A stretch of DNA of 64,000 nucleotides from positions 49,425,220 to 49,489,219 of the forward strand of contig NC_087063.1 of NCBI RefSeq assembly GCF_963678635.1. The letters run 5' to 3'. Positions 53,252 through 64,000 of this stretch are shown here, in pieces. The position numbers were made by a program, and so were the translations under genes. Each line of letters begins with the position of its first letter. The stretch's first letter is position 1. Origin of the DNA: Symsagittifera roscoffensis. Its lineage: Eukaryota; Xenacoelomorpha; Acoela; Convolutidae. The notes beneath the pieces were generated by a model, which saw nothing but the letters and a program-made list of their open reading frames with translations, did no database searches and was not told where the DNA came from.

Positions 53252-55825
53252 ATGTATATTTTAAAAATAATTACATTTCACCACCTCCTTTTTCTAATTT
53301 TTACCCGAACAAAACACAAATCCATCTCCTCGCACTGGACCTCAGGATTTATTAGTAACACACTATGATTGTGAAGAAAACGAACCAAAAACGCTACACA
53401 AATGTGCCATAAACCAAGTAACGCAATGGGAATCAGAACCACAAGCTATACAAAACATAAACATAGTAGCATCATCATACTCAAAAACCCGAGCAACAAC
53501 ACTTACAGGCTATAAATTTATAACGACATTTTCCGAAAAAAAGTACATTGTTCACAAGTTTCAAATGGAAATAAAAACCGACTTGATGACGAATCATTCT
53601 ACCAAAGTAATATAGAAAGACTTTTACATCTAAGTCCCGAAGATTGTAAAAACGAACTACTCAGATTAAACTTGACTAAAAATAAAAATTGAAACAGAAA
53701 AATAGTAAACTTTCAAGTCTTCACAGACTCTGTACATCAAGCAGTACTTGAAAGATATCAAGGACATCTGAAACCAGATGAAAGATATCCATACAACGGC
53801 GCACACGGACGACTAACTTATGATATCCACGACAAACACTGGATACCACATATTGGAATAAATAATCCTTCAAACTGCAAAGCAGATACAAAAAAAAGGA
53901 TACCAAGAAATAATGTTTTTTGACTGGAAAATACAACTCGAAAAAACACATTTCACTCGAGATTTAAAAGATAACACTATAATTTATCAAGGAATCAGAC
54001 TACCTTGCAAAAATGACCAAGGCTATTGTGATCCCACAACAAGAACACAAGCAACAATTGTTTGGTTTCCCGAAGACACTTATACAACATTTCAAGTAGC
54101 AAAAATCCACGCTAGAATGATTCAATTTCATGAAAAATAGTTCATTGAATCCATCCCATTTGAAAAAATCAACGCAAGTCAAATAAGACAGACCAATATT
54201 AATTTCAACAACATACACAATATAGAAAATAAGTTTACACGTTTTCAAATCTATCATGAAACAGAAATAGCATGTAAATATAAAAATCCACTCCACAAAA
54301 CACAATATTCCGAAATACTTGTTGAACACGTCGAAGGTTTTGATACGACCACTGTAAAAATGAAATATGATCCCTATGCAACACATCAGCCTATCGAGGA
54401 AGGAACATCATACATTCCAGTAAATCTTCTAAAAAATACAGGAAACCCTGGTGGAAAAGTAAAATCACAAGACACTGAAAGCACACGATTACAAGAATTA
54501 TCACTAAAGAATAGTACATATTTTGGCGCAATACACTATGACATCCACTTAGATATGAAATTAGACTAAACACTTAGTAGAATTTTTCATGAAATGTCAC
54601 TTTCCGAATTAGAAACACTACATCAACCATGTGAATTAGAAAGAACTCAGATTCTACAATCACTCGCACTAGCAGTTCTAAAAATACCCTACGCAGGATA
54701 TTTATTATCCGGAAAATAGATCTAACTTCCTTGACTATGAAGGAAATATAATAAGGTTTTATACTTGCACCAAAAAAGTATCACCATTATATGTTTTTGA
54801 AGATAAACGATATTCCCGATATTCTATAAAAATAAAGTTCATTTTGTCGATAGACTTTCAAGACGAACATTTTTTTTGGGATACCGCAGTCCCATGTGGA
54901 TCAGAAAATAGCCACAACGTCGTAAAATGAAACCCCGACGAAGAAAAATACTACCTACTTACACCACACCCAACATTATTGCAACCATTGAAAAAGTTTT
55001 CACCCGAAAGTATTCGAACTATTGCTCGCAATCCCATTATTGATCTACAATTAATAGGAATCTACTCTAAATCAGATATACAACATCACATTCGTACACA
55101 ACAATTTTAGGAACAACTAACACAAATGGACACTATACAACGACAATCGATAGATCAAAGTTTAAGAAAACTTGCAGAAAGCGCAAGATTTTCAGACATC
55201 TATACACAAGACTACAGCGGATATTTTAGAGATATTAAGGACTACATATTTTTAAACGGCGAAAAATATAGACCACAAGATATCTCACCAATAAATATTT
55301 TTAGTTTTGTAACCATAAAAAACGAATTCCTTGCCTTTCTAGGATGGCCATATTACATCTTACAAAGATTGACTATCTTATACGCTATGTTTAATTTTAT
55401 TGGATTTCTTTTCTCATTTCTAAAACGAATCTATAACGTATGCGCAATACACACACAAGTAAATCGACAAGCAAGCGTAGCACGCATATTATATGCAGGA
55501 TTTTTGGAATATTTTCATCATCAATAAATAAATACTCTTAGATGCACAAATCGAAGAATACAAAACAAAATTATCAACAAATTCGAATACCTACGACGAA
55601 TCAAACAATAATACAAATACATCACCTACAGCATCACATTTACCAAATCTCCATCATAACCATCCATTATCATTAATTTCACGAAATTTTAGGAATTTAG
55701 CAATCACAAACCCCCCAAACTTGAGACCAAGCCACATACAAAGCCCCATTCAACATATAGTAGCACAACACCCCCAAAATGACGACACATATGAACAAAT
55801 CATTGAACTACTTTTAGCCCCATAA
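53252..55825 (+). pseudogene. Env-like membrane glycoprotein gene, copy 1, broken
   Basis: Begins with a signal-like hydrophobic segment (ATG at 53252). The predicted ectodomain follows with spaced cysteines and a TIVWFPEDT block, then a strong hydrophobic segment near 55335-55440 (FLAFLGWPYYIL, then LLFSF-like residues) as membrane anchor, and a Ser/Asn/Pro-rich tail to 55825. Position after pol plus this architecture suggests an envelope protein. The family is not certain; class III-like or chuvirus-like glycoproteins are candidates. Frameshifts near 53545 and 53895, a stop at ~54138, an extra A near 54714, and a TGA near 54927 disable it. The sequence from 53727 is duplicated downstream. 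Confidence 0.5.
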
Positions 55826-55892
55826 CACTACTTTTCATTGAGCCCCATACCACTACTTTTCAGTCTCAAAATAATCATTTTTTCAGCCCACG
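55826..55892 (+). promoter_or_regulatory. Splice-acceptor-like leader of accessory gene, copy 1
   Basis: A short direct repeat (AGCCCCATA-C-CTACTTTTCA twice) is followed by CATTTTTTCAG ending at 55886, 6 nt before the ATG at 55893. A second CTACTTTTCAG lies ~25 nt earlier. The strong pyrimidine-AG right before the ATG suggests a 3' splice site that makes the accessory gene the first ORF of a spliced mRNA. Confidence 0.5.
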
Positions 55893-57680
55893 ATGAGCAA
55901 ACAAATTGGATCACTCCATCGATCAAACTCCCACCCTGTCAACCTCCAAAATCCAATCCCCATTATCCCACTTTTTGCTTTTCTGTCACCTGATTCACCA
56001 CAAACTAACACATCATCAGGCAAGAATTCCGATACTAACTCAGATATCACAGTTTTTCAGACAATATCACAATTCAATAACTCCGATGTAGAAACTCATT
56101 CCGAACCATCCCCTTCTACCCATACCCAGACCAACTCTTCAACCTTCTCCAAACCCACCTTTCGACCTATTCAACCTAAAAAACCAATGTACATCTCACT
56201 AAACTCCTTCTCAAGTGACCCCAACCTACTCACCATTTCATTATGAACGATCAATCAACAATTCCCCAGATAATATTCAAATTTCTGAAGAATTAGATAA
56301 TTTTATATTACTCCAACAACAGTTACTATCTTCCACAATCTCACTATTCACCAACTATCATTAACAATAATATCATCAAATCCACCAACACCTACACCAA
56401 TTTCAGATTATACTCCATCACTTGCTCAATCATCCACATCAACAGAAACATCCACCAGTACTAACCGAGCTTATGGAACCTTTAAACGTAAATTCCCAAA
56501 TCACCAGTTCCCATCCAAACCCGGAACCGCCCGAGAATACGTTAACTATCCAGACCACACCATTACTACAAATTATCTTCAAATAACCCTACCTTTATTC
56601 CCCCAATATACATTAAATCAATCCGACCCTAACCCTGAACCACATCATTTTGTAGATGAACATGTGTTAATACCCACACTTCATTGGACATCTTATTACA
56701 ATTTTACTAACCCCCTTACGCTACCACTCCTTAACACCACAAAAGATATTGAGAGAAATAAAAGCGAAATATTTAGACTAACCACATCACTAACCCCCCG
56801 ACAATTTACATATGTAGGATATAAAAAGTTACTAAAAACATTCACTGCACCCCGAGTAAACGACTATTCAATTGAATATTATGATCATAACATCATCCGA
56901 TCTAATCAAGACCAATTTCTTGACGACGATCAATTTGCAAACCCACAATTAACAGAAAAATTTTTCCTTAAAACACCCTACTTATTCACACTTAGCATAC
57001 TAGATAAAAAGCATGATCACCTTTTTTCAGAAGCATTATCAGACATTCAAGCATACGAATCATTTCACAAAACATTTCAAACATTTTCACTAACCTTTCA
57101 TTTTCTCACACCAAAAGAACGTGATTTGCACTGTTCACACGACATCATGTTGCGAACTAAACAAACATACACCTACACTTATTATCGTTTTATCCAGAAT
57201 CATTTTCATTTACACACACCATCACGACAACCCCACCATACGTTTCAATTCATCAATTCTAAATACACCTCAGCGTTTTTCCTAAACTTCACATATTGTG
57301 TTAAACATACTAACCTTCAAGGCATCCTCCGGAATTATGACCCAATCATCCAGATGTATATACACTGTCCCCTCACCAAGACCTTCAACGAAGAAGAATC
57401 CCGAACCCTAATAGTCCCTCATGAATATATTCAACCTATAGAAGTACCCATTTTAGAATTCATCCACAACACTAAATACAACCACAAAATTTATAATCTA
57501 ATTCAGAACACACCTCACGAATTTGCAGTAGGCACGAAGAACTAAAAACCATAAAAGCACTTCAATTGCTTTGGCCACTGCTCCAAACTAAAAACATCAT
57601 ACGCATACTAGCAAAATTACTAACCACATCAGATGCTATCCATGATGTTTTCCCTCATGACTTCTTTCCCGACGACTAAG
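55893..57680 (+). pseudogene. Accessory gene of unknown function, copy 1, broken
   Basis: Same gene as copy 2 (59912-61698). The first piece (55893-56246) is Ser/Thr/Pro/Asn-rich. A frame change near 56190 and an ACTATCTTCCACAATC deletion of one base relative to copy 2 (CTTCCCACAATC) near 56330 break the middle. From 56664 it is open for 293 codons to 57545, identical to the copy 2 C-terminal part except Val for Leu at the APRVNDYS position. It resembles no family I recognise. Confidence 0.5.
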
Positions 57681-57747
57681 GTAAGTAAGAATTTAATATT
57701 TTAAAACTAACTATTTTAAAATAAAACAAAGTAATTTACATTTTCTT

Positions 57748-59844
57748 ACTCTGTACATCAAGCAGTACTTGAAAGATATCAAGGACATCTGAAACCAGAT
57801 GAAAGATATCCATACAACGGCGCACACGGACGACTAACTTATGATATCCACGACAAACACTGGATACCACATATTGGAATAAATAATCCTTCAAACTGCA
57901 AAGCAGATACAAAAAAAAGGATACCAAGAAATAATGTTTTTTGACTGGAAAATACAACTCGAAAAAACACATTTCACTCGAGATTTAAAAGATAACACTA
58001 TAATTTATCAAGGAATCAGACTACCTTGCAAAAATGACCAAGGCTATTGTGATCCCACAACAAGAACACAAGCAACAATTGTTTGGTTTCCCGAAGACAC
58101 TTATACAACATTTCAAGTAGCAAAAATCCACGCTAGAATGATTCAATTTCATGAAAAATAGTTCATTGAATCCATCCCATTTGAAAAAGTCAACGCAAGT
58201 CAAATAAGACAGACCAATATTAATTTCAACAACATACACAATATAGAAAATAAGTTTACACGTTTTCAAATCTATCATGAAACAGAAATAGCATGTAAAT
58301 ATAAAAATCCACTCCACAAAACACAAAATTCCGAAATACTTGTTGAACACGTCGAAGGTTTTGATACGACCACTGTAAAAATGAAATATGATCCCTATGC
58401 AACACATCAGCCTATCGAGGAAGGAACATCATACATTCCAGTAAATCTTCTAAAAAATACAGGAAACCCTGGTGGAAAAGTAAAATCACAAGACACTGAA
58501 AGCACACGATTACAAGAATTATCACTAAAGAATAGTACATATTTTGGCGCAATACACTAAGACATCCACTTAGATATGAAATTAGACTAAACACTTAGTA
58601 GAATTTTTCATGAAATGTCACTTTCCGAATTAGAAACACTACATCAACCATGTGAATTAGAAAGAACTCAGATTCTACAATCACTCGCACTAGCAGTTCT
58701 AAAAATACCCTACGCAGGATATTTATTATCCGGAAATAGATCTAACTTCCTTGACTATGAAGGAAATATAATAAGGTTTTATACTTGCACCAAAAAAGTA
58801 TCACCATTATATGTTTTTGAAGATAAACGATATTCCCGATATTCTATAAAAATAAAGTTCATTTTGTCGATAGACTTTCAAGACGAACATTTTTTTTGGG
58901 ATACCGCAGTCCCATGTGGATCAGAAAATAGCCACAACGTCGTAAAATTAAACCCCGACGAAGAAAAATACTACCTACTTACACCACACCCAACATTATT
59001 GCAACCATTGAAAAAGTTTTCACCCGAAAGTATTCGAACTATTGCTCGCAATCCCATTATTGATCTACAATTAATAGGAATCTACTCTAAATCAGATATA
59101 CAACATCACATTCGTACACAACAATTTTAGGAACAACTAACACAAATGGACACTATACAACGACAATCGATAGATCAAAGTTTAAGAAAACTTGCAGAAA
59201 GCGCAAGATTTTCAGACATCTATACACAAGACTACAGCGGATATTTTAGAGATATTAAGGACTACATATTTTTAAACGGCGAAAAATATAGACCACAAGA
59301 TATCTCACCAATAAATATTTTTAGTTTTGTAACCATAAAAAACGAATTCCTTGCCTTTCTAGGATGGCCATATTACATCTTACAAAGATTGACTATCTTA
59401 TACGCTATGTTTAATTTTATTGGATTTCTTTTCTCATTTCTAAAACGAATCTATAACGTATGCGCAATACACACACAAGTAAATCGACAAGCAAGCGTAG
59501 CACGCATATTATATGCAGGATTTTTGGAATATTTCATCATCAATAAATAAATACTCTTAGATGCACAAATCGAAGAATACAAAACAAAATTATCAACAAA
59601 TTCGAATACCTACGACGAATCAAACAATAATACAAATACATCACCTACAGCATCACATTTACCAAATCTCCATCATAACCATCCATTATCATTAATTTCA
59701 CGAAATTTTAGGAATTTAGCAATCACAAACCCCCCAAACTTGAGACCAAGCCACATACAAAGCCCCATTCAACATATAGTAGCACAACACCCCCAAAATG
59801 ACGACACATATGAACAAATCATTGAACTACTTTTAGCCCCATAA
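57748..59844 (+). pseudogene. Env-like gene, copy 2, lacking its N-terminus
   Basis: Begins at the duplication breakpoint, so it has no start codon or signal segment of its own. Shared with copy 1: the A8 run before GGATACC near 57918 and the stop at ~58159. Unique to copy 2: TAA at 58558-58560 where copy 1 has TAT. It lacks the extra A and TGA of copy 1, so 58615-59130 is open for 171 codons. The membrane-anchor segment and tail follow in 59146-59844. Confidence 0.5.
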
Positions 59845-59911
59845 CACTACTTTTCATTGAGCCCCATACCACTACTTTTCAGTCTCAAAATAATCATTTT
59901 TTCAGCCCACG
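59845..59911 (+). promoter_or_regulatory. Splice-acceptor-like leader of accessory gene, copy 2
   Basis: Same as copy 1: CATTTTTTCAG ending at 59905, then 6 nt to the ATG at 59912. Confidence 0.5.
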
Positions 59912-61698
59912 ATGAGCAAACAAATTGGATCACTCCATCGATCAAACTCCCACCCTGTCAACCTCCAAAATCCAATCCCCATTATCCCACTTTTTGCTTT
60001 TCTGTCACCTGATTCACCACAAACTAACACATCATCAGGCAAGAATTCCGATACTAACTCAGATATCACAGTTTTTCAGACAATATCACAATTCAATAAC
60101 TCCGATGTAGAAACTCATTCCGAACCATCCCCTTCTACCCATACCCAGACCAACTCTTCAACCTTCTCCAAACCCACCTTTCGACCTATTCAACCTAAAA
60201 AACAATGTACATCTCCCTAAACTCCTTCTCAAGTGACCCCAACCTACTCACCATTTCATTATGAACGATCAATCAACAATTCCCCAGATAATATTCAAAT
60301 TTCTGAAGAATTAGATAATTTTATATTACTCCAACAACAGTTACTATCTTCCCACAATCTCACTATTCACCAACTATCATTAACAATAACATCATCAAAT
60401 CCACCAACACCTACACCAATTTCAGATTATACTCCATCACTTGCTCAATCATCCACATCAACAGAAACATCCACCAGTACTAACCGAGCTTATGGAACCT
60501 TTAAACGTAAATTCCCAAATCACCAGTTCCCATCCAAACCCGGAACCGCCCGAGAATACGTTAACTATCCAGACCACACCATTACTACAAATTATCTTCA
60601 AATAACCCTACCTTTATTCCCCCAATATACATTAAATCAATCCGACCCTAACCCTGAACCACATCATTTTGTAGATGAACATGTGTTAATACCCACACTT
60701 CATTGGACATCTTATTACAATTTTACTAACCCCCTTACGCTACCACTCCTTAACACCACAAAAGATATTGAGAGAAATAAAAGCGAAATATTTAGACTAA
60801 CCACATCACTAACCCCCCGACAATTTACATATGTAGGATATAAAAAGTTACTAAAAACATTCACTGCACCCCGATTAAACGACTATTCAATTGAATATTA
60901 TGATCATAACATCATCCGATCTAATCAAGACCAATTTCTTGACGACGATCAATTTGCAAACCCACAATTAACAGAAAAATTTTTCCTTAAAACACCCTAC
61001 TTATTCACACTTAGCATACTAGATAAAAAGCATGATCACCTTTTTTCAGAAGCATTATCAGACATTCAAGCATACGAATCATTTCACAAAACATTTCAAA
61101 CATTTTCACTAACCTTTCATTTTCTCACACCAAAAGAACGTGATTTGCACTGTTCACACGACATCATGTTGCGAACTAAACAAACATACACCTACACTTA
61201 TTATCGTTTTATCCAGAATCATTTTCATTTACACACACCATCACGACAACCCCACCATACGTTTCAATTCATCAATTCTAAATACACCTCAGCGTTTTTC
61301 CTAAACTTCACATATTGTGTTAAACATACTAACCTTCAAGGCATCCTCCGGAATTATGACCCAATCATCCAGATGTATATACACTGTCCCCTCACCAAGA
61401 CCTTCAACGAAGAAGAATCCCGAACCCTAATAGTCCCTCATGAATATATTCAACCTATAGAAGTACCCATTTTAGAATTCATCCACAACACTAAATACAA
61501 CCACAAAATTTATAATCTAATTCAGAACACACCTCACGAATTTGCAGTAGGCACGAAGAACTAAAAACCATAAAAGCACTTCAATTGCTTTGGCCACTGC
61601 TCCAAACTAAAAACATCATACGCATACTAGCAAAATTACTAACCACAACAGATGCTATCCATGATGTTTTCCCTCATGACTTCTTTCCCGACGACTAA
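59912..61698 (+). pseudogene. Accessory gene of unknown function, copy 2; 443-codon main ORF
   Basis: Two open pieces: 59912-60220 (Ser/Thr/Pro/Asn-rich, MSKQIGSLHRSNSHPV start) and 60233-61564 (443 codons), offset by a frameshift near 60205. The main piece has a disordered ~110-residue Ser/Thr/Pro front with a basic GTFKRKFPNHQFPSKPG block, then a structured-looking part rich in aromatic residues and His (RQFTYVGYKKLLKTF, LTFHFLTPKERDL, YTYTYYRFIQNHFHLH), ending near VPHEYIQPIEVPILEF. No signal peptide, membrane segment or known catalytic motif was seen. A further ~45 codons in another frame lead to TAA at 61696-61698, next to a splice donor, suggesting the ancestral end. Probably a retroelement-specific accessory protein. 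Confidence 0.55.
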
Positions 61699-61699
61699 G

Positions 61700-61769
61700 G
61701 TAAGTAAGAATTTAATATTTTAAAACTAACTATTTTAAAATAAAACAAAGTAATTTACATTTTCTTTAG
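61700..61769 (+). other. Probable 70-nt intron directly after the accessory gene
   Basis: A strong donor (AAG|GTAAGTAAG at 61699/61700) lies one base after the TAA. A branch-point-like ACTAAC sits at 61725-61730, and the acceptor TTTTCTTTAG ends at 61769. In unit 1 the donor is present (57681) but the acceptor was lost at the duplication junction. Confidence 0.55.
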
Positions 61770-62165
61770 TCTTCACACCACGATCACCTACAACAAGAAA
61801 AAACAAATAAAAATACAAACTCTTTTTTCAGAAAAAACTCTACTAAACCTACAGCACTAAATGATGCAGTAAAATTCAAATTCAAAGTAATAAGTTCATA
61901 TAAAAATTATTTCCCTAAATGTAGTAAAACTGAATACGATGATAATCAATTTATAATTTTAGACCCCCGCAAAGCAGTAAAATTTAATCTTAAAGTAGTA
62001 AATTTATAGAGAGAATTGCAGTACTAACTTTTAATATATCTTCTGTTCAACCGCACACAAATTTTATCCCAAATAGCACAACTCGTCCACGAAGAGTTGT
62101 TTAAAAAAAGAATTCAAGTTTTAAGTTTTCATTAACAACAACTCAATCAAGCGATAACAAGTTTC
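61770..62165 (+). other. Spacer with a short ORF after the intron
   Basis: A plus-strand frame from ~61795 to 62008 contains LNDAVKFKFKVISSY and FIILDPRKAVKFNLKVVNL, two similar VKF-x-V strands. There is no domain match and no certain start. The rest is AT-rich. This is probably 3' exon or untranslated region of the retroelement. Confidence 0.3.
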
Positions 62166-62477
62166 GAACAATCATCGACAAATACCCATCTACGGTTAGA
62201 TTGGAATACTTTCGTAGCACCTCCCCCACTATTTGGACAACATCAAGAAAGTAGCCGACTCCCCAATTGGGCACTAAATAGATTACAGTATAGACAAGAT
62301 ATTCACAAAGATATTCAAGAACACAATATTCAAATAATTCAACAAAACAGTCTCCAATTAAAGTTTGAAATCACAGTCAGACTTAATAATATTGTTCAAC
62401 ACCCTTTTCCCCTAAGTCCACCGAATGTAACAGCTCAACCATTACCTCCCCCATTTATAACAACTGAATTCATATAA
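62166..62477 (+). pseudogene. P/S/T-rich ORF, partial copy 2
   Basis: Homologous to 52865-53170 (offset about 9.30 kb): WLDWNTFVAPPPLFGQ, LPNWALNRLQYRQDIHKDIQ and PFPLSPPNVTAQPLPPP are retained, and the frame is open to TAA at 62475. The upstream Ser/Pro-rich part seen at 52.15-52.86 kb is missing, so similarity starts abruptly near 62166. Confidence 0.5.
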
Positions 62478-62551
62478 AAATACGACAGATATACCAAAAA
62501 GACAATTGGGTATATCACGTTTTATAACCCATACTCAGGATTATCATACAC

Positions 62552-64000
62552 ATGTATATTTTAAAAATATTTACATTTCACCACCTCTTTTTTCTATTTT
62601 TTACCCGAATAAAACACAAATCCATCTCCTCGCACAGGACCTCAGGATTTATTAGTAACAGAGTATGATTTGGAAGAAAACGAACAAAAAACGCTACAAA
62701 AATGTGCCATAAACCAAGTAACACAATGCGAATCAGAACCACAAGCTATACAGACCACAAACATAGTAGCAACAATATACTCAAAAGCCCGAGCAACAAC
62801 ACTTACAGGCTATAAATTTATAACGACATTTTCCGAAAAGAAAGTACATTGTTCACTTTTCAAATGGAAATAAAAACCGACTTGATGACGAATCTTTTCA
62901 CCAAAATAATATAGAAAGACTTTTACATCTAAGTCCCGAAGATTGTAAAAACGAACTACTCAGATTAAACTTGACTAAAAATAAAAATTCAAACAGAAAA
63001 ACAGTAAACTTTCAAGTCTTCACAGACTCTGTACATCAAGCAGAACTTGAAAGATATCAAGGACATCTTGAACTAGATGAAAGATATCCATACAACGGCT
63101 CACACGGACGAATAACTTATGATATCCACGACAAATACTGGATACCACATATTGGAATAAATAATCCTTCAAACTGCAAAGCAGATACAAAAAAAGGATA
63201 CCAAGCAATTATGTTTTTTGACTGGAAAATACAACTCAAAAAAATACATTTCACACGAGATTTAAAAGATAACACTATAATTTATCAAGGAATCAGACTA
63301 CCTTGCAGAAATGACCAAGGCTATTGTGATCCCACAATAAGAACACAAGCAACAATTGTTTGGTTTCCCGAAGACACTTGTACAACATTTCAAGTAGCAA
63401 AAATCCACGCTAGAATGATTCAATTTCATAAAAAATAGTTCATTGAATCCATCCCATTTGAAAAAGTCAACCCAAGTCAAATAAGACAGACCAATATTAA
63501 TTTCAACAACATACACAATATAGAAAATAAGTTTACACGTTTTCAAATCTATCATGAAACAGAATTAGCATGTAAATATAAAAATCCACTCCACAAAACA
63601 CATTATTCCGAAATACTTGTTGAACACCTCGAAGGTTTCGATATGAACACAGGAAAAATGAAATATGATCCCTATGCAACACATCAGCCTATCAACGAAG
63701 AAACATCATTATTCCAGTAAATCTTCTAAAAAATATAGGAAACCCTGGTGGAAAATTAAAATCACAAGACACTAAAAGCACACGATTACAAGAATTATCA
63801 CTAATGAATAGTACATATTTTGGCGCAATACACTATGACATCCACTTAGATATGAAATTAGACTACACACTTAGTAGAATTTTTCAAAAAATGTCACTTT
63901 CCGAATGAGAAACACTACATCAACCATGTGAATTAGAAAGAACTCAGAGTCTACAATCACTCGCACTAGCAGTTCTAAAAATACCCTAGCAGGATATTTA
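62552..64000 (+). pseudogene. Env-like gene, copy 3, runs off the window
   Basis: ATG at 62552 with a hydrophobic signal-like start, homologous to copy 1 and including its N-terminal part. The 155-codon stretch 62971-63438 is uninterrupted, because this copy lacks the extra A in the run before GGATACC that shifts the frame in copies 1 and 2. It ends at the same TAG position (63436-63438) as the others, so that stop is shared. Further lesions: a frame change near 62635, a shift near 63705 and TGA near 63906. It is more diverged from copies 1 and 2 than they are from each other. Confidence 0.5.

Larger units (their letters stand above)
53727..57747 (+). repeat. Env-accessory tandem duplication, unit 1 (4,021 bp)
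   Basis: Starts at ACTCTGTACATCAAGCAG (53727) and runs to TTTTCTT (57747), where the next unit begins with the same ACTCTGTACATC. It contains env without its N-terminal ~160 codons, plus the whole accessory gene. It differs from unit 2 by roughly a dozen substitutions and single-base indels seen by eye over 4 kb. Confidence 0.93.
57748..61766 (+). repeat. Env-accessory tandem duplication, unit 2 (4,019 bp)
   Basis: Head-to-tail copy of 53727-57747. After 61766 the sequence continues into an AG splice acceptor and unique sequence, which shows that unit 2 keeps the original right-hand context and unit 1 keeps the original left-hand context. Confidence 0.93.
41090..64000 (+). mobile_element. 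Large Ty3/gypsy-like LTR retroelement with env-like and accessory genes, decayed
   Basis: Plus-strand order: gag, protease region, RT, RNase H, integrase, P/S/T-rich ORF, env-like gene, accessory gene, then a duplicated env-accessory cassette and a third env start. The RT-RNase H-integrase order is that of Ty3/gypsy elements and retroviruses. The 5' boundary is near 41.09 kb, where minisatellite gives way to unique sequence; no paired LTR or primer-binding site could be confirmed, and the 3' end is outside the window. The coding strand is markedly A-rich, like many retroviruses. Frameshifts and stops occur in almost every gene. Confidence 0.8.

Noticed and set aside
54000-54386. 128-codon minus-strand ORF repeated at 58021-58407
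   Set aside because: Shadow of the env-like gene on the opposite strand; it repeats only because the cassette is duplicated.

Overview
This AT-rich window looks like an invertebrate animal genome. It has one conventional host gene, a UAP56/DDX39B-type DEAD-box helicase with an ordinary GT-AG intron, in a landscape made almost entirely of mobile elements and their remains. No bacterial-style operons, rRNA, tRNA or CRISPR arrays were seen. I cannot name the species; the splice acceptor 8 nt before the helicase start codon would suit a nematode or many other invertebrates.

Layout. (1) 2.27-6.92 kb, minus strand: a LINE with an intact RRM/CCHC ORF1 and a broken endonuclease-RT ORF2. (2) 8.0-12.5 kb: a hairpin MITE, the UAP56 gene (8645-10105, two coding exons), a Tc1/mariner-type short element, a foldback element and a ~160-170 bp tandem array. 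(3) 12.9-14.3 kb: ~570 bp direct repeats. (4) 15.1-29.5 kb, minus strand: a decayed Maverick/Polinton virus-like element. Its protein-primed PolB (with N-terminal C2H2 fingers and one spliceosomal intron), double jelly-roll major capsid protein, basic PX-like protein, penton-like protein, retroviral-type integrase, an acidic protein and an A32/FtsK-type packaging ATPase can all be read, all with lesions. A 3.5 kb segment bounded by ~135 bp inverted repeats separates PolB from the capsid block. (5) 28.04-39.48 kb: a direct 5.72 kb tandem duplication carrying the ATPase and acidic gene, a ~180 bp minisatellite and a possible O-methyltransferase exon. (6) 39.5-41.1 kb: a third minisatellite array.

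(7) 41.1-64.0 kb, plus strand: a large Ty3/gypsy-like LTR retroelement with gag (CCHC and RS-rich tail), protease-region/RT/RNase H/integrase and then a long 3' region that standard retrotransposons lack. That region has a P/S/T-rich ORF, an envelope-like gene and an unrecognised accessory gene whose main ORF is 443 codons. The env-accessory cassette is tandemly duplicated (4.02 kb unit) and a third env begins at 62.55 kb and runs off the window. Splice-like signals sit immediately before the accessory ATG and immediately after its stop, suggesting expression from spliced subgenomic mRNA.

The most promising undescribed material is the retroelement accessory gene and its splice-bounded cassette. 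Next are the inverted repeats that frame the Polinton ATPase cassette and the zinc-finger PolB with an intron. All functional statements about the mobile elements are inferred from motifs recognised by eye; none was checked by database search.
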